A stretch of DNA of 49,952 bases from Candidatus Dependentiae bacterium (GTDB lineage Bacteria; Babelota; Babeliae; Babelales; Babelaceae): positions 1-49,952 of the forward strand of contig JACDHA010000010.1 in assembly GCA_013821315.1 (NCBI GenBank), written 5' to 3'. The number at the start of each line of letters is the position of its first letter. The first letter of the stretch is position 1. A model generated the notes under the pieces. It was given only the letters and a program-made list of their open reading frames with translations. It did not search any database and was not told the DNA's origin. A program made the translations under genes and the position numbers. This document shows positions 35,532 through 42,617 of this stretch, piece by piece.

Positions 35532-35603
35532 ATGGTTATTATCGTGAAATTACGCCTATATTAAAAGAAGTGGTGCAGCAATTTCCTGTAGTTGCCGTTA
35601 TGG
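35532..35603 (+). pseudogene. 5' remnant of an AAA_14/DUF4143-type ATPase gene
   Basis: After an ATG (35532) with an AGGG element upstream, the +1-shifted frame reads YYREITPILKEVVQQFPVV, then AVMG. This is the typical N-terminus of AAA_14/DUF4143 ATPases just before their Walker A (usually GPRQ-x-GKTT). The match stops at exactly the point where the gyrA-leader repeat begins (35604), so the Walker A and the rest are missing. A one-base loss after the start codon would explain the frame shift between the ATG and the conserved part. The fragment is clearly non-functional. The family match is from memory of the motif, and the stretch is short. Confidence 0.6.
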
Positions 35604-35623
35604 GGCTAATAGCAAAAATAGAT

Positions 35624-35652
35624 TTGTCAAAATTGTGTATTTATTGTATAAT
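35624..35652 (+). promoter_or_regulatory. Strong sigma70-type promoter, copy 1
   Basis: TTGTCA (35624-35629) and TATAAT (35647-35652) are separated by 17 bp. It most likely drives the ankyrin gene 35806-36492, with a leader of roughly 145 nt. Confidence 0.75.
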
Positions 35653-35682
35653 TATTAATATTTAGAAACTATTATTCGCGTC

Positions 35683-35702
35683 TTGTAAAGACCTATTTGC
35701 AA
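35683..35702 (+). promoter_or_regulatory. Leader hairpin, copy 1
   Basis: TTGTAAA (35683-35689) pairs with TTTGCAA (35696-35702), with one T-G pair, around a 6-nt loop. Compared with copy 2, one base pair is inverted (G-C for C-G) and one is a wobble, so the pairing is preserved although the sequence differs. Confidence 0.6.
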
Positions 35703-35805
35703 AGGTTTTTGTTTATAAAATCAAATGAGCTCTCTTAGAGAGGATTTGATAAAAAGTTACTAATGAGAGCATTAAAATTCTTATCCAACTAAAAGGTTCA
35801 TGAGT

Positions 35806-36492
35806 ATGATACAATTTCTAAAAATAAGTGCTTTGACTTTGCTTACGCATTCTCTAGTTGCAATGGATTATGAAAGACAACTTATAACAGGTATTCTAGC
35901 TGGTGATTTGCAACTAGTTCAAGAAGCTTTAGATAATGGTGCTACTGGTGACGGAGGCGCTATGCCAGCTTTACATGCTGCAGCTGGGCTCGGTAAAGAT
36001 GCGATAATAGAGCTACTTATTGATCGTGGGAGTAAAACTAATCTTGAAAATACTCATTGGCCTTCTCCCTTATTACAGGCTGTTTTTGGTGGCCATGTTT
36101 CAACTGTGAAATTATTACTGAAATTAAGTTTAGACGACCGCTTGCCATTTACTGGTGATACGCCATTACATCTGGCTGCACAGACAGGTGACAGCAACAT
36201 GTTAAGTGCGCTCTTGCAACTAGGTTTTAAACCTAATGTATTGAATAGGTACTTCGTTACTCCGCTTGAAATAGCTGTGCGTAATAATCAGGCAGAGGCT
36301 GTAGACATATTGCTTGCAGCAGGAGCCAGTCCTTGCTTCTATCCAGAGCTTAAACAAGGTAAAGATGCTTTGCAGTATGCTCAGCAACAAGAAGCTAACT
36401 TGCGCCTTTATTCTTTAAATGAATGCTCTTTAAGAAAAAACAAACAGATACAACAATCTTTAAAGAGATTTTTATCTTTAAAAACACACTAA
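35806..36492 (+). CDS. Exported ankyrin-repeat protein between gyrA-leader repeats
   Basis: This 228-residue protein has a signal peptide (residues about 1-18, SLVAM before DYERQ) and about five ankyrin repeats between residues 20 and 175 (MPALHAAAGLGKDAIIELLIDRG, TPLHLAAQTGDSNML, TPLEIAVRNNQAEAVDILLAAGA). A charged C-terminus follows. The ATG at 35806 is preferred over the one at 35800 because AAAGG lies 9 nt before it but only 3 nt before the other. It lies between a duplicated gyrA promoter and gyrA itself, so it is probably driven by the copied promoter. This suggests insertion of an accessory gene at the gyrA locus. Confidence 0.87.
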   Translation: MIQFLKISALTLLTHSLVAMDYERQLITGILAGDLQLVQEALDNGATGDGGAMPALHAAAGLGKDAIIELLIDRGSKTNLENTHWPSPLLQAVFGGHVSTVKLLLKLSLDDRLPFTGDTPLHLAAQTGDSNMLSALLQLGFKPNVLNRYFVTPLEIAVRNNQAEAVDILLAAGASPCFYPELKQGKDALQYAQQQEANLRLYSLNECSLRKNKQIQQSLKRFLSLKTH

Positions 36493-36525
36493 AGATCTTA
36501 AGTTACTAACTATACAATAGCTCCT

Positions 36526-36556
36526 ACAACCTCTGTAACTAGAGGTTGTTTTTTTT
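36526..36556 (+). terminator. Intrinsic terminator of the ankyrin gene
   Basis: ACAACCTCT (36526-36534) pairs with AGAGGTTGT (36541-36549), followed by T residues. It separates the ankyrin transcript from the gyrA promoter. Confidence 0.87.
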
Positions 36557-36647
36557 AGCCACTTTTAGCAATCTGTGGTATGGTTAAATCTAAAGGAATA
36601 GGAGTGATTTAGCTGTTGTAAATAGTGAGCTAATAGCAAAAATCGAT

Positions 36648-36676
36648 TTGTCAAAAGTGTAAAATTATTGTATAAT
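36648..36676 (+). promoter_or_regulatory. gyrA: Strong sigma70-type promoter of gyrA
   Basis: TTGTCA (36648-36653) and TATAAT (36671-36676), with 17-bp spacing, form the best promoter in the window. The predicted start of transcription leaves a leader of about 55 nt. Confidence 0.82.
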
Positions 36677-36706
36677 TATTAATATTTAGAAATTACTATT
36701 TTCGTC

Positions 36707-36726
36707 TTCCAAAGAGACATTTGGAA
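36707..36726 (+). promoter_or_regulatory. gyrA leader hairpin next to the ribosome-binding site
   Basis: TTCCAAA (36707-36713) pairs perfectly with TTTGGAA (36720-36726) around GAGACA. The 3' arm runs straight into AGG, and the likely ribosome-binding site (GGAAAGG, 36723-36729) is partly inside the stem, 9 nt before the ATG. It could modulate gyrA translation or mRNA stability. Confidence 0.55.
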
Positions 36727-36738
36727 AGGTTTTTGTTT

Positions 36739-39243
36739 ATGGATTCAAATACACTTTATGAAAAAGGCGCGCATTCACGCATAAGACCTATTTTGATTGA
36801 AGAAGAGTTAAAAGGCGCTTGGCTTGACTATGCCATGTCGGTTATTGTAAGTCGTGCATTGCCTGATGTTCGTGACGGTCTTAAGCCCGTGCACAGACGT
36901 ATACTGTACACTATGCATCAGTTAGGCTTTCATTATAATAAGCCATACCACAAATCAGTTCGTATCGTAGGGGACGTAATGGGTAAGTATCACCCACACG
37001 GCGACCAAGCGGTTTATAATACTATGGTTGGTATGGTACAAGATTTTTCCAAACGGTACCCATTGCTTGACGGTCAAGGAAACTGGGGCTCGGTTGATGG
37101 TGATAATGCTGCAGCTATGCGTTACACCGAAGTGCGTATGGAGCGCATTTCTCAAGAGATTTTATATGATCTTGATAAAGACACTGTGGACTTTGTGCCT
37201 AACTTTGATGAATCGACTGTTGAGCCAGTAATTTTGCCAAGCAGGCTACCTAATTTGTTAATTAACGGTACTGCGGGTATTGCTGTTGGTATGGCAACAT
37301 CGATGCCTCCTCATAATTTAGGTGAAGTTGTCGATGCTTGTTTAGCATTTTTAAAAGATGATAACTTATCAGATGATGAGTTATTTGACCTTATTCCTGC
37401 ACCGGACTTTCCTACAGGTGGGATTATTTGTGGTCGCGCAGGTATTGTGCGTGCCTATGCTACCGGTCGTGGTAATTTAATATTACGCGGCGTGGTAGAT
37501 ATTGAAGAAAATAAAAAAGGTGCTACAACGGTTGTTATAACTGAGTTGCCGTACCAAGTAAATAAGTCTGAGCTTATTATTAAAGTTGCCGATCTTGTTA
37601 AAAATAAGATTATTGAAGGTATTTCTAATATCAGAGATGAATCTGATAAGCGTGGTATGCGTGTAGTTATAGATATTAAAAAGGGTGAAAGCGCTCAAGT
37701 AATACTTAACTTGCTGTATAAACATACCTCGTTACAAACAAGCGTTGGTATTTTAATGCTTGCGTTGCTTGATAATAAACCGTTGGTATTTACGTTGCGT
37801 CAATTGATTAAAGAATTTTTAGCGCATCGTGAAATTGTTATTGTAAAACGTACCCAGTATGATCTTACAAAAGCACAGCAACGTGAACATATGCTGCTTG
37901 GCTTTGTTATAGCGCTTAACAATATTGATGAAGTAGTTGAGCTTATTAAAAAGTCTGAAAATGCTGAAGAAGCTATCTTTAAACTTAATAAACGGTTTTT
38001 ACTTACGCCTGAACAAAGTAAAGCAATACTTGAAATGAGATTGCAGCGCTTGACTGGTCTTGAGCAAGAAAAGATTCATGCAGAAATAGCAGAAATTAAA
38101 AAGCTTATAGCAGAACTTAAAGCAATTTTAACTACACGTGAATTACTTAAACAAGAAATTACTCAAGAATTAATGGATATTCGCGCTCAGTATAGTGATG
38201 TGCGTCGTAGTCGTATTGAAGGACCAATTGATATCTTAAGTGAAGCAGATTTAATTCCTGATGAAGAAGTGGTCGTAACGTTAACTCGTAAGGGTTATGT
38301 TAAACGTGTACCTCTTACTGTCTATGATGTACAGCATCGTGGCGGCAAAGGTAAAATGGGTATGACTGCTCTTGATGAAGTAGGGGATATTTTACAAGAT
38401 ATTTTTGTTGCACGTAATCATGATGAGCTCTTATTTTTCACTAACTTAGGCAAAATTTATAGCCTTTCAGTGTTTCAAGTTCCTGAAGCGTCTCGTACAG
38501 CAAAAGGGCGTGCTATTGTTAACTTATTGCCTCTAGCGCCTGAAGAATACGTAGTAAAACTATTGTGTACTCGTGATTTTGATGACAAACATTTAGTTAT
38601 GGTAACTAAGTTGGGTACTATTAAGCGTACGCAGGCAACCGCATTTGCTAAAATACGCAGTAGTGGTATTCGTGCCATTACTCTTAATGAAGGCGACGAA
38701 CTGGTATTTTGTTCTTTAAGTTCAGGAAATGACCATATTGTTCTTGCTACAGCTCGTGGCCAAGGCATTAGATTTATAGAAAGCGAAGTGCGATCTATGG
38801 GTCGTGTAGCAGCCGGTGTTCGTGGTATTCGCTTGCATGCTGGTGACCAAGTCGTCGGTATGGAAATCGTATCAGAAGATCAAGATATACTCTTTACGAC
38901 AGAGCGTGGTTACGGTAAACGTGTACGTGTAGCTGACTTTAGAGCTACTCATCGTGGTGGTCTTGGTGTTAAAGCTATGCCAACAGACAAGCGTAACGGT
39001 AAACTTATAGGGCTTGTAGTAGTTGATGATTTTACTCATATATTACTTATTGATACAACAGGTAAAATTATTCGTCTATCGCCTAAAGAAGTGCGTACTA
39101 TGAAGCGTCAAGCTATGGGCGTACGTCTTATAAGATTAGAAGATGCTGAGCGTCGTCTGGCAGCTATAGCAGTTATTCCTGCAGCAGCTGAAGACGAAGA
39201 GCAGGTAGCTAACAGTAAAATAGAAACAACAGATGCAAGCTAA
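36739..39243 (+). CDS. gyrA: GyrA, DNA gyrase subunit A
   Basis: This 834-residue subunit cuts and rejoins DNA in the supercoiling reaction. The breakage-reunion domain includes the active-site Tyr in AAMRYTE, and the DNA-wrapping C-terminal domain carries a GyrA-box (QHRGGKG), which distinguishes it from ParC. The start is ATG 36739; the TTG at 36721 lies in the leader hairpin and is rejected. At the quinolone-determining positions the sequence reads HPHGDQAVYN, i.e. Gln90 where E. coli has Ser83 and Asn94 where it has Asp87. It overlaps dprA by 11 bp. gyrB is not in the window. Confidence 0.96.
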   Translation: MDSNTLYEKGAHSRIRPILIEEELKGAWLDYAMSVIVSRALPDVRDGLKPVHRRILYTMHQLGFHYNKPYHKSVRIVGDVMGKYHPHGDQAVYNTMVGMVQDFSKRYPLLDGQGNWGSVDGDNAAAMRYTEVRMERISQEILYDLDKDTVDFVPNFDESTVEPVILPSRLPNLLINGTAGIAVGMATSMPPHNLGEVVDACLAFLKDDNLSDDELFDLIPAPDFPTGGIICGRAGIVRAYATGRGNLILRGVVDIEENKKGATTVVITELPYQVNKSELIIKVADLVKNKIIEGISNIRDESDKRGMRVVIDIKKGESAQVILNLLYKHTSLQTSVGILMLALLDNKPLVFTLRQLIKEFLAHREIVIVKRTQYDLTKAQQREHMLLGFVIALNNIDEVVELIKKSENAEEAIFKLNKRFLLTPEQSKAILEMRLQRLTGLEQEKIHAEIAEIKKLIAELKAILTTRELLKQEITQELMDIRAQYSDVRRSRIEGPIDILSEADLIPDEEVVVTLTRKGYVKRVPLTVYDVQHRGGKGKMGMTALDEVGDILQDIFVARNHDELLFFTNLGKIYSLSVFQVPEASRTAKGRAIVNLLPLAPEEYVVKLLCTRDFDDKHLVMVTKLGTIKRTQATAFAKIRSSGIRAITLNEGDELVFCSLSSGNDHIVLATARGQGIRFIESEVRSMGRVAAGVRGIRLHAGDQVVGMEIVSEDQDILFTTERGYGKRVRVADFRATHRGGLGVKAMPTDKRNGKLIGLVVVDDFTHILLIDTTGKIIRLSPKEVRTMKRQAMGVRLIRLEDAERRLAAIAVIPAAAEDEEQVANSKIETTDAS

Positions 39244-40339
39244 TACGCTTCTTCATTTATCATTAATTCAAAATGCCGGACCAGCTACTATTGAGAAGCT
39301 GGTCCAGGCTCTTTCTCTTGAGCAGCTTGATAAACTCTATTATTTTTCAGCCAAAGATTTGCAAGCGCTTACAGGTATATCCTCTACTTTAGCGCATTGC
39401 ATAGTATCTGGTCTTCAAGATAAAAAGCTACTTGAACAAGAATTAACCCTTCTTGAGCGATATAACGTTTCGTGTACAACGCTCTATGATCCCGGGTATC
39501 CTGCATTACTTAAAAATATACATTTACCTCCCGTAGTTTTGTACACTCAAGGGCGTCCTCTGGATTATACTAAGTGTGTAGCGCTTGTTGGATCGCGTAA
39601 AGCTGATCGCTATGGCATAACTATTATAAATAAGCTTATACCTGAGCTTGTTGCTGCTGGGTATACAGTAGTAAGTGGGGGTGCTCTAGGCATTGATACG
39701 CTTGCTCATCAAGCAACACTTGCTTGCGCTGGCTCAACCGTTGCAGTATTGGGCTCAGGATTGTTAAAGCCTTATCCTGCTGCTAATGCACGGTTGTTTA
39801 ATGCTATTGCTGAACAAAATGGCACAGTAGTCAGCTCGTTTTCTTTGCAATGTTCTGCGCTTGCAGGCAATTTTCCTGCACGTAATCGTATAATTGCAGG
39901 ATTAAGTAGTGCTTGTATTGTTATTCAGGCAGCTGAAAAAAGTGGTGCTTTAATTACTGCACGTTATGCACTTGAGCAAGGTCGAGAAGTAGGCGCCGTT
40001 CCGGGCGCTATTGATAATCCATTAAGTGCTGGATGCCATAAAATTATAAGCGAAGGTGCAGCGCTTATAGCGAGTACTCAAGACATTTTAAACTTGGTCT
40101 CTGATAGCCTGCCTTTAAGATCAGTATCGTTAATGCAACCTATAATAAAGCCTCTACAACAGACAATTCCCCAGACTCCTCAAGAGCATATTCTTCTGTA
40201 TACGCAAACACCTATTTCGTTTGATGAACTACTTATTAAAACTGGTTTAGCAAGTACAGATTTGCAAGACTTACTCTTTAATCTACAGCTTGATGGGTTA
40301 CTAGAACAAAACTTTATGGGCCTTTGGAAAAAGAGTTAA
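39233..40339 (+). CDS. dprA: DprA, DNA-processing protein for natural transformation
   Basis: This 368-residue protein protects incoming single-stranded DNA and loads RecA. The Rossmann-like DprA core is clear: VALVGSRKADRYG, VSGGALGIDTLAHQA, AVLGSGLLKPYPAAN, NFPARNRIIAGLS, SGALITARYALEQGREVGAVPG. A helix-hairpin-helix-like region precedes the core, and a winged-helix C-terminus (ISFDELLIKTGLASTDLQDLLFNLQLDGLLEQ) follows it. The start lies inside the end of gyrA (11-bp overlap), so translation is coupled. It implies possible DNA uptake; other com genes are not in the window. Confidence 0.95.
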   Translation: MQANTLLHLSLIQNAGPATIEKLVQALSLEQLDKLYYFSAKDLQALTGISSTLAHCIVSGLQDKKLLEQELTLLERYNVSCTTLYDPGYPALLKNIHLPPVVLYTQGRPLDYTKCVALVGSRKADRYGITIINKLIPELVAAGYTVVSGGALGIDTLAHQATLACAGSTVAVLGSGLLKPYPAANARLFNAIAEQNGTVVSSFSLQCSALAGNFPARNRIIAGLSSACIVIQAAEKSGALITARYALEQGREVGAVPGAIDNPLSAGCHKIISEGAALIASTQDILNLVSDSLPLRSVSLMQPIIKPLQQTIPQTPQEHILLYTQTPISFDELLIKTGLASTDLQDLLFNLQLDGLLEQNFMGLWKKS

Positions 40340-40397
40340 TTAGTATATTCTTGAAATAACAACTTATAACTTAAATCTTATTTATCAAGGGATATGT

Positions 40398-40769
40398 ATG
40401 AATACCACTAAAATCTTACATGGATTTTTTCGTTTAATAGCCTCTCTAACGCTAGCAAGTGTTTTTTATCAGATACTAGGGTTTTTAACTTACTCTACTG
40501 GTTATTTTGAATATATTTATTATGGTATTAGTATTTTAGTTTTTTTCCCACTTATGTTGTTATATGAACCTCTTTCCAATAAGCCTATAACTTTTATATC
40601 TTTAAGTGCATTATTGACCCATTTTTTTGGGATACTTTCTATTGCAGGTTTGGTGCCATCCTTTATTACGTTATTAGATACACTTTTGAGTCTTGCTTTA
40701 ACCTATTTTGTGCGTCTATTTCCTCATAGACTAAAAGCATTAAGAAAGCAGCTTGGCATAAGATTTTAG
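40398..40769 (+). CDS. Small multi-pass membrane protein of unknown function
   Basis: This 123-residue protein has about four hydrophobic segments (residues about 8-30, 38-57, 63-82, 88-108) and a basic C-terminus (PHRLKALRKQLG). No family was recognised. AAGGGA lies 5 nt before the ATG. It is a single gene between dprA and the coiled-coil gene at 40853. Confidence 0.72.
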   Translation: MNTTKILHGFFRLIASLTLASVFYQILGFLTYSTGYFEYIYYGISILVFFPLMLLYEPLSNKPITFISLSALLTHFFGILSIAGLVPSFITLLDTLLSLALTYFVRLFPHRLKALRKQLGIRF

Positions 40770-40852
40770 CAGAGCCTTTTGTCATAGGACGCTAATAAGT
40801 TATACTGATAGTTATTTAGTTTGTTTTAATTTTAGTAAAAGAAAGTGAATAT

Positions 40853-41380
40853 ATGAATTATGCTAAAATGATAGTGTTAGCTTTAGTCTTTTTCTTTGCA
40901 TCATCTAACGTTATTGCAATGCCTAAGCCTAGTAGATTAGAAGCTTCTCGAGCAGAACGTGCTCAGGCTCTTGAACAAAAGCGTAAAGAACGCGAAGATG
41001 CAGAAAATAAACGGCAACAGGAAAAAGAACAAAAACGTAAAGAACGTGAAGCTGCTGCAAAAGCAGCAAAAGAAGCACAACAAAAAGAACGCGAAGAGCG
41101 TGACGCAAAGAAGCCAAAAAATATAAATAGAAAGTTATCTAACCTCAAGCAAGCACAAGAGGCTAAGAGACTGATAGATATATCACATCAAGATGACACT
41201 AATAAGCCAGCAGTAAAGCCCCATGATAATTCTAATACAAGTTCCTGGCTAATAAGTGGCGCTGTTGTAGGTGGTGCAGGTATACTTGCGCTTGTCTATT
41301 CTTGTTTTTATAAGTCAGAGACTAAAGTAGAAGAGATCGATGAAAGTAAAGAAAATTATAAAGAAAACCAAGGAAACTAA
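40853..41380 (+). CDS. Exported or anchored protein with a charged helix and C-terminal TM
   Basis: This 175-residue protein has a signal peptide (residues 1-22, NVIAM before PKPS), then a long Glu/Arg/Lys/Ala/Gln helix (about 28-85) typical of a single charged helix or coiled coil. A polar linker, one transmembrane segment (about 126-146, SWLISGAVVGGAGILALVYS) and a short acidic tail complete it. A protein of the same layout follows immediately. The reverse-strand open frames here are shadows of the repetitive charged codons. Function is unknown; a tethering or spacer role in the envelope is possible. Confidence 0.75.
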   Translation: MNYAKMIVLALVFFFASSNVIAMPKPSRLEASRAERAQALEQKRKEREDAENKRQQEKEQKRKEREAAAKAAKEAQQKEREERDAKKPKNINRKLSNLKQAQEAKRLIDISHQDDTNKPAVKPHDNSNTSSWLISGAVVGGAGILALVYSCFYKSETKVEEIDESKENYKENQGN

Positions 41381-41381
41381 T

Positions 41382-41999
41382 ATGATAATAAAAAACATCT
41401 CTAGGACACTATGTATAGTCAGTCTCTTTTTAACAAATAGAGTAGGTGGTGTGCCGCCCCGTTACGACGCTCATGTGCATGCAGGTAAACACGAAGTTGT
41501 TGATACTCCTTTGAACTCAACTACTGCTCGCTCAAAACAGCAGGGTTCCCAAATAAAACCGACAATATGTAAAAAACGTAAGAGCAGAAAAACACTTAAT
41601 GAAAATCAATCTCAAGCTGCTCTTGCAAGTAAAGAGCTTAAAAAGTATAAGCGAGAGTTGGAAATTATTACTAGTAGCTTAAGCCAATTAGCTACAGGCA
41701 TTTTAACACAAGACCAGCAAGCTGAAAAAAGTTCTCTAGAAAAGCGTAGACTAAAAGTTATACAAATTATAGATAACTTTGAAAAGAAACAGGGATTGAA
41801 ACAAACACCCCCTCAACTTTTAACTCCAAATCAGTCAGATACCAAGCAACTAGTAACGTTAAGTGCTTTTACTATTGGTGTTGCTCTAGCGCTTGCTGGA
41901 TCTTATGATTACTTTTTTGTTCCTGTAGAAAAAAATCCTGAATTTAAATTAGAGGATTTAGTTGAGTTTGAAGAAGCAGAAGACCTAGAATTAGTATAA
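41382..41999 (+). CDS. Exported protein with coil, C-terminal TM and acidic tail
   Basis: This 205-residue protein starts at ATG 41382, which has AAGGA 7 nt upstream and follows the previous stop by one base. The earlier in-frame ATG at 41340 lies inside that gene and is rejected. It has a signal peptide (about residues 1-23), a Lys/Glu/Gln-rich helical region (about 60-140), one transmembrane segment (about 155-178) and an acidic tail (EFKLEDLVEFEEAEDLELV). The layout repeats that of the preceding gene, suggesting an operon pair that works together. Function is unknown. Confidence 0.73.
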   Translation: MIIKNISRTLCIVSLFLTNRVGGVPPRYDAHVHAGKHEVVDTPLNSTTARSKQQGSQIKPTICKKRKSRKTLNENQSQAALASKELKKYKRELEIITSSLSQLATGILTQDQQAEKSSLEKRRLKVIQIIDNFEKKQGLKQTPPQLLTPNQSDTKQLVTLSAFTIGVALALAGSYDYFFVPVEKNPEFKLEDLVEFEEAEDLELV

Positions 42000-42034
42000 A
42001 AATAAGCTCTTAGTACTCTGAAATTACTATTAAT

Positions 42035-42062
42035 TTGACAAATCTGTAATTTAATTTATTAT
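42035..42062 (+). promoter_or_regulatory. rpmF: Promoter of rpmF
   Basis: A consensus TTGACA (42035-42040) is followed after 16 bp by TATTAT (42057-42062), about 140 bp before the rpmF start. The leader between is AT-rich, without a clear hairpin. Confidence 0.55.
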
Positions 42063-42204
42063 TTGATAAGAGAGTTGTTTTATAAAAATTAATTTATTCA
42101 GAGTTATTGATTAATAGTTTTTTGCGTTTTTTTGTAAATTGCTTTAAACTTAATGGAATAAAGATAAGATTTACACGCTATTAATTACCTTATTGGAGCT
42201 TATT

Positions 42205-42495
42205 ATGCCAGTACCTAAACGGAAAACGAGTAAGGCCCGTAGAGACCAACGTCAATCTACGAAGTTTATTCGCCCCCAATCTATCACTCAGTGTGCCAAT
42301 TGCCAAGAGCCACTAGCAACCCATCAAGCATGTGCTGTGTGTGGTTACTATAAAGGCCGCAAAGTATTAAATACTAAACTTGAACGTACTATTAAGCGTA
42401 CTGAAACACGTACCGCTCTTCAAGCTAAAGCACAACAAAGTGCTCAAAGCCAAGATAGCAACGAACAAGGTCATGAGCAAGACAATGAAAAATAA
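42205..42495 (+). CDS. rpmF: Ribosomal protein L32 with extended C-terminus
   Basis: This 96-residue protein begins MPVPKRKTSKARRDQR, the hallmark of L32, followed by a complete zinc ribbon (C-x2-C, C-x2-C in CANCQEP...CAVCG). L32 is normally about 55-60 residues. Here a Gln/Ala/Glu-rich tail of about 30 residues is added and looks disordered. The ATG at 42205 with GGAG upstream replaces the TTG at 42193. In many bacteria rpmF lies near fatty-acid genes; here fabD-like and acpP follow after two other genes. Confidence 0.94.
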   Translation: MPVPKRKTSKARRDQRQSTKFIRPQSITQCANCQEPLATHQACAVCGYYKGRKVLNTKLERTIKRTETRTALQAKAQQSAQSQDSNEQGHEQDNEK

Positions 42496-42526
42496 GCCAT
42501 TAGCGCTTACTTTCGTTGAAAATATT

Positions 42527-42567
42527 AAAAAGGTTCAGCTCTCTTTAACGAAGTTGAGCCTTTTTGG
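42527..42567 (+). terminator. Terminator of rpmF
   Basis: AAAAAGGTTCA (42527-42537) pairs with TGAGCCTTTTT (42555-42565), with one G-T pair, across a 17-nt loop. Confidence 0.7.
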
Positions 42568-42617
42568 CTATAATAGATTAAAAATTCAGGTAGTAGTTTT
42601 ATAAATAGGACTTTAAA

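Larger units (their letters stand above)
35604..35726 (+). repeat. Copy 1 of the gyrA promoter/leader repeat
   Basis: This 123-bp segment aligns without gaps to 36628-36750, with about 19 mismatches counted by eye (about 85% identity). It keeps the -35, -10 and leader hairpin, but at the position of the gyrA ATG it reads ATA. It therefore includes a decayed copy of the first gyrA codons and stands upstream of the ankyrin gene. Confidence 0.9.
36628..36750 (+). repeat. Copy 2 of the gyrA promoter/leader repeat
   Basis: This is the functional copy directly upstream of, and running four codons into, gyrA. See copy 1 at 35604-35726. Confidence 0.9.

Noticed and set aside
35483-35665. 60-aa open frame starting at TTG
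   Set aside because: It starts inside the palindrome and runs through the gyrA-leader repeat; only the middle part reflects a real (broken) ATPase gene.
36721-36738. Upstream TTG start for gyrA adding six residues
   Set aside because: It lies in the conserved leader hairpin, and the GGAAAGG ribosome-binding site would then be inside the coding region; ATG 36739 fits better.
36739-39243. Alternative identity as ParC (topoisomerase IV subunit A)
   Set aside because: The GyrA-box (QHRGGKG) in the C-terminal domain and the overall length favour GyrA.
40929-41148. Minus-strand open frames opposite the charged-helix gene
   Set aside because: They are composition shadows of repeated GAA/CGT/AAA codons, giving Leu/Phe/Ser/Cys-rich nonsense.
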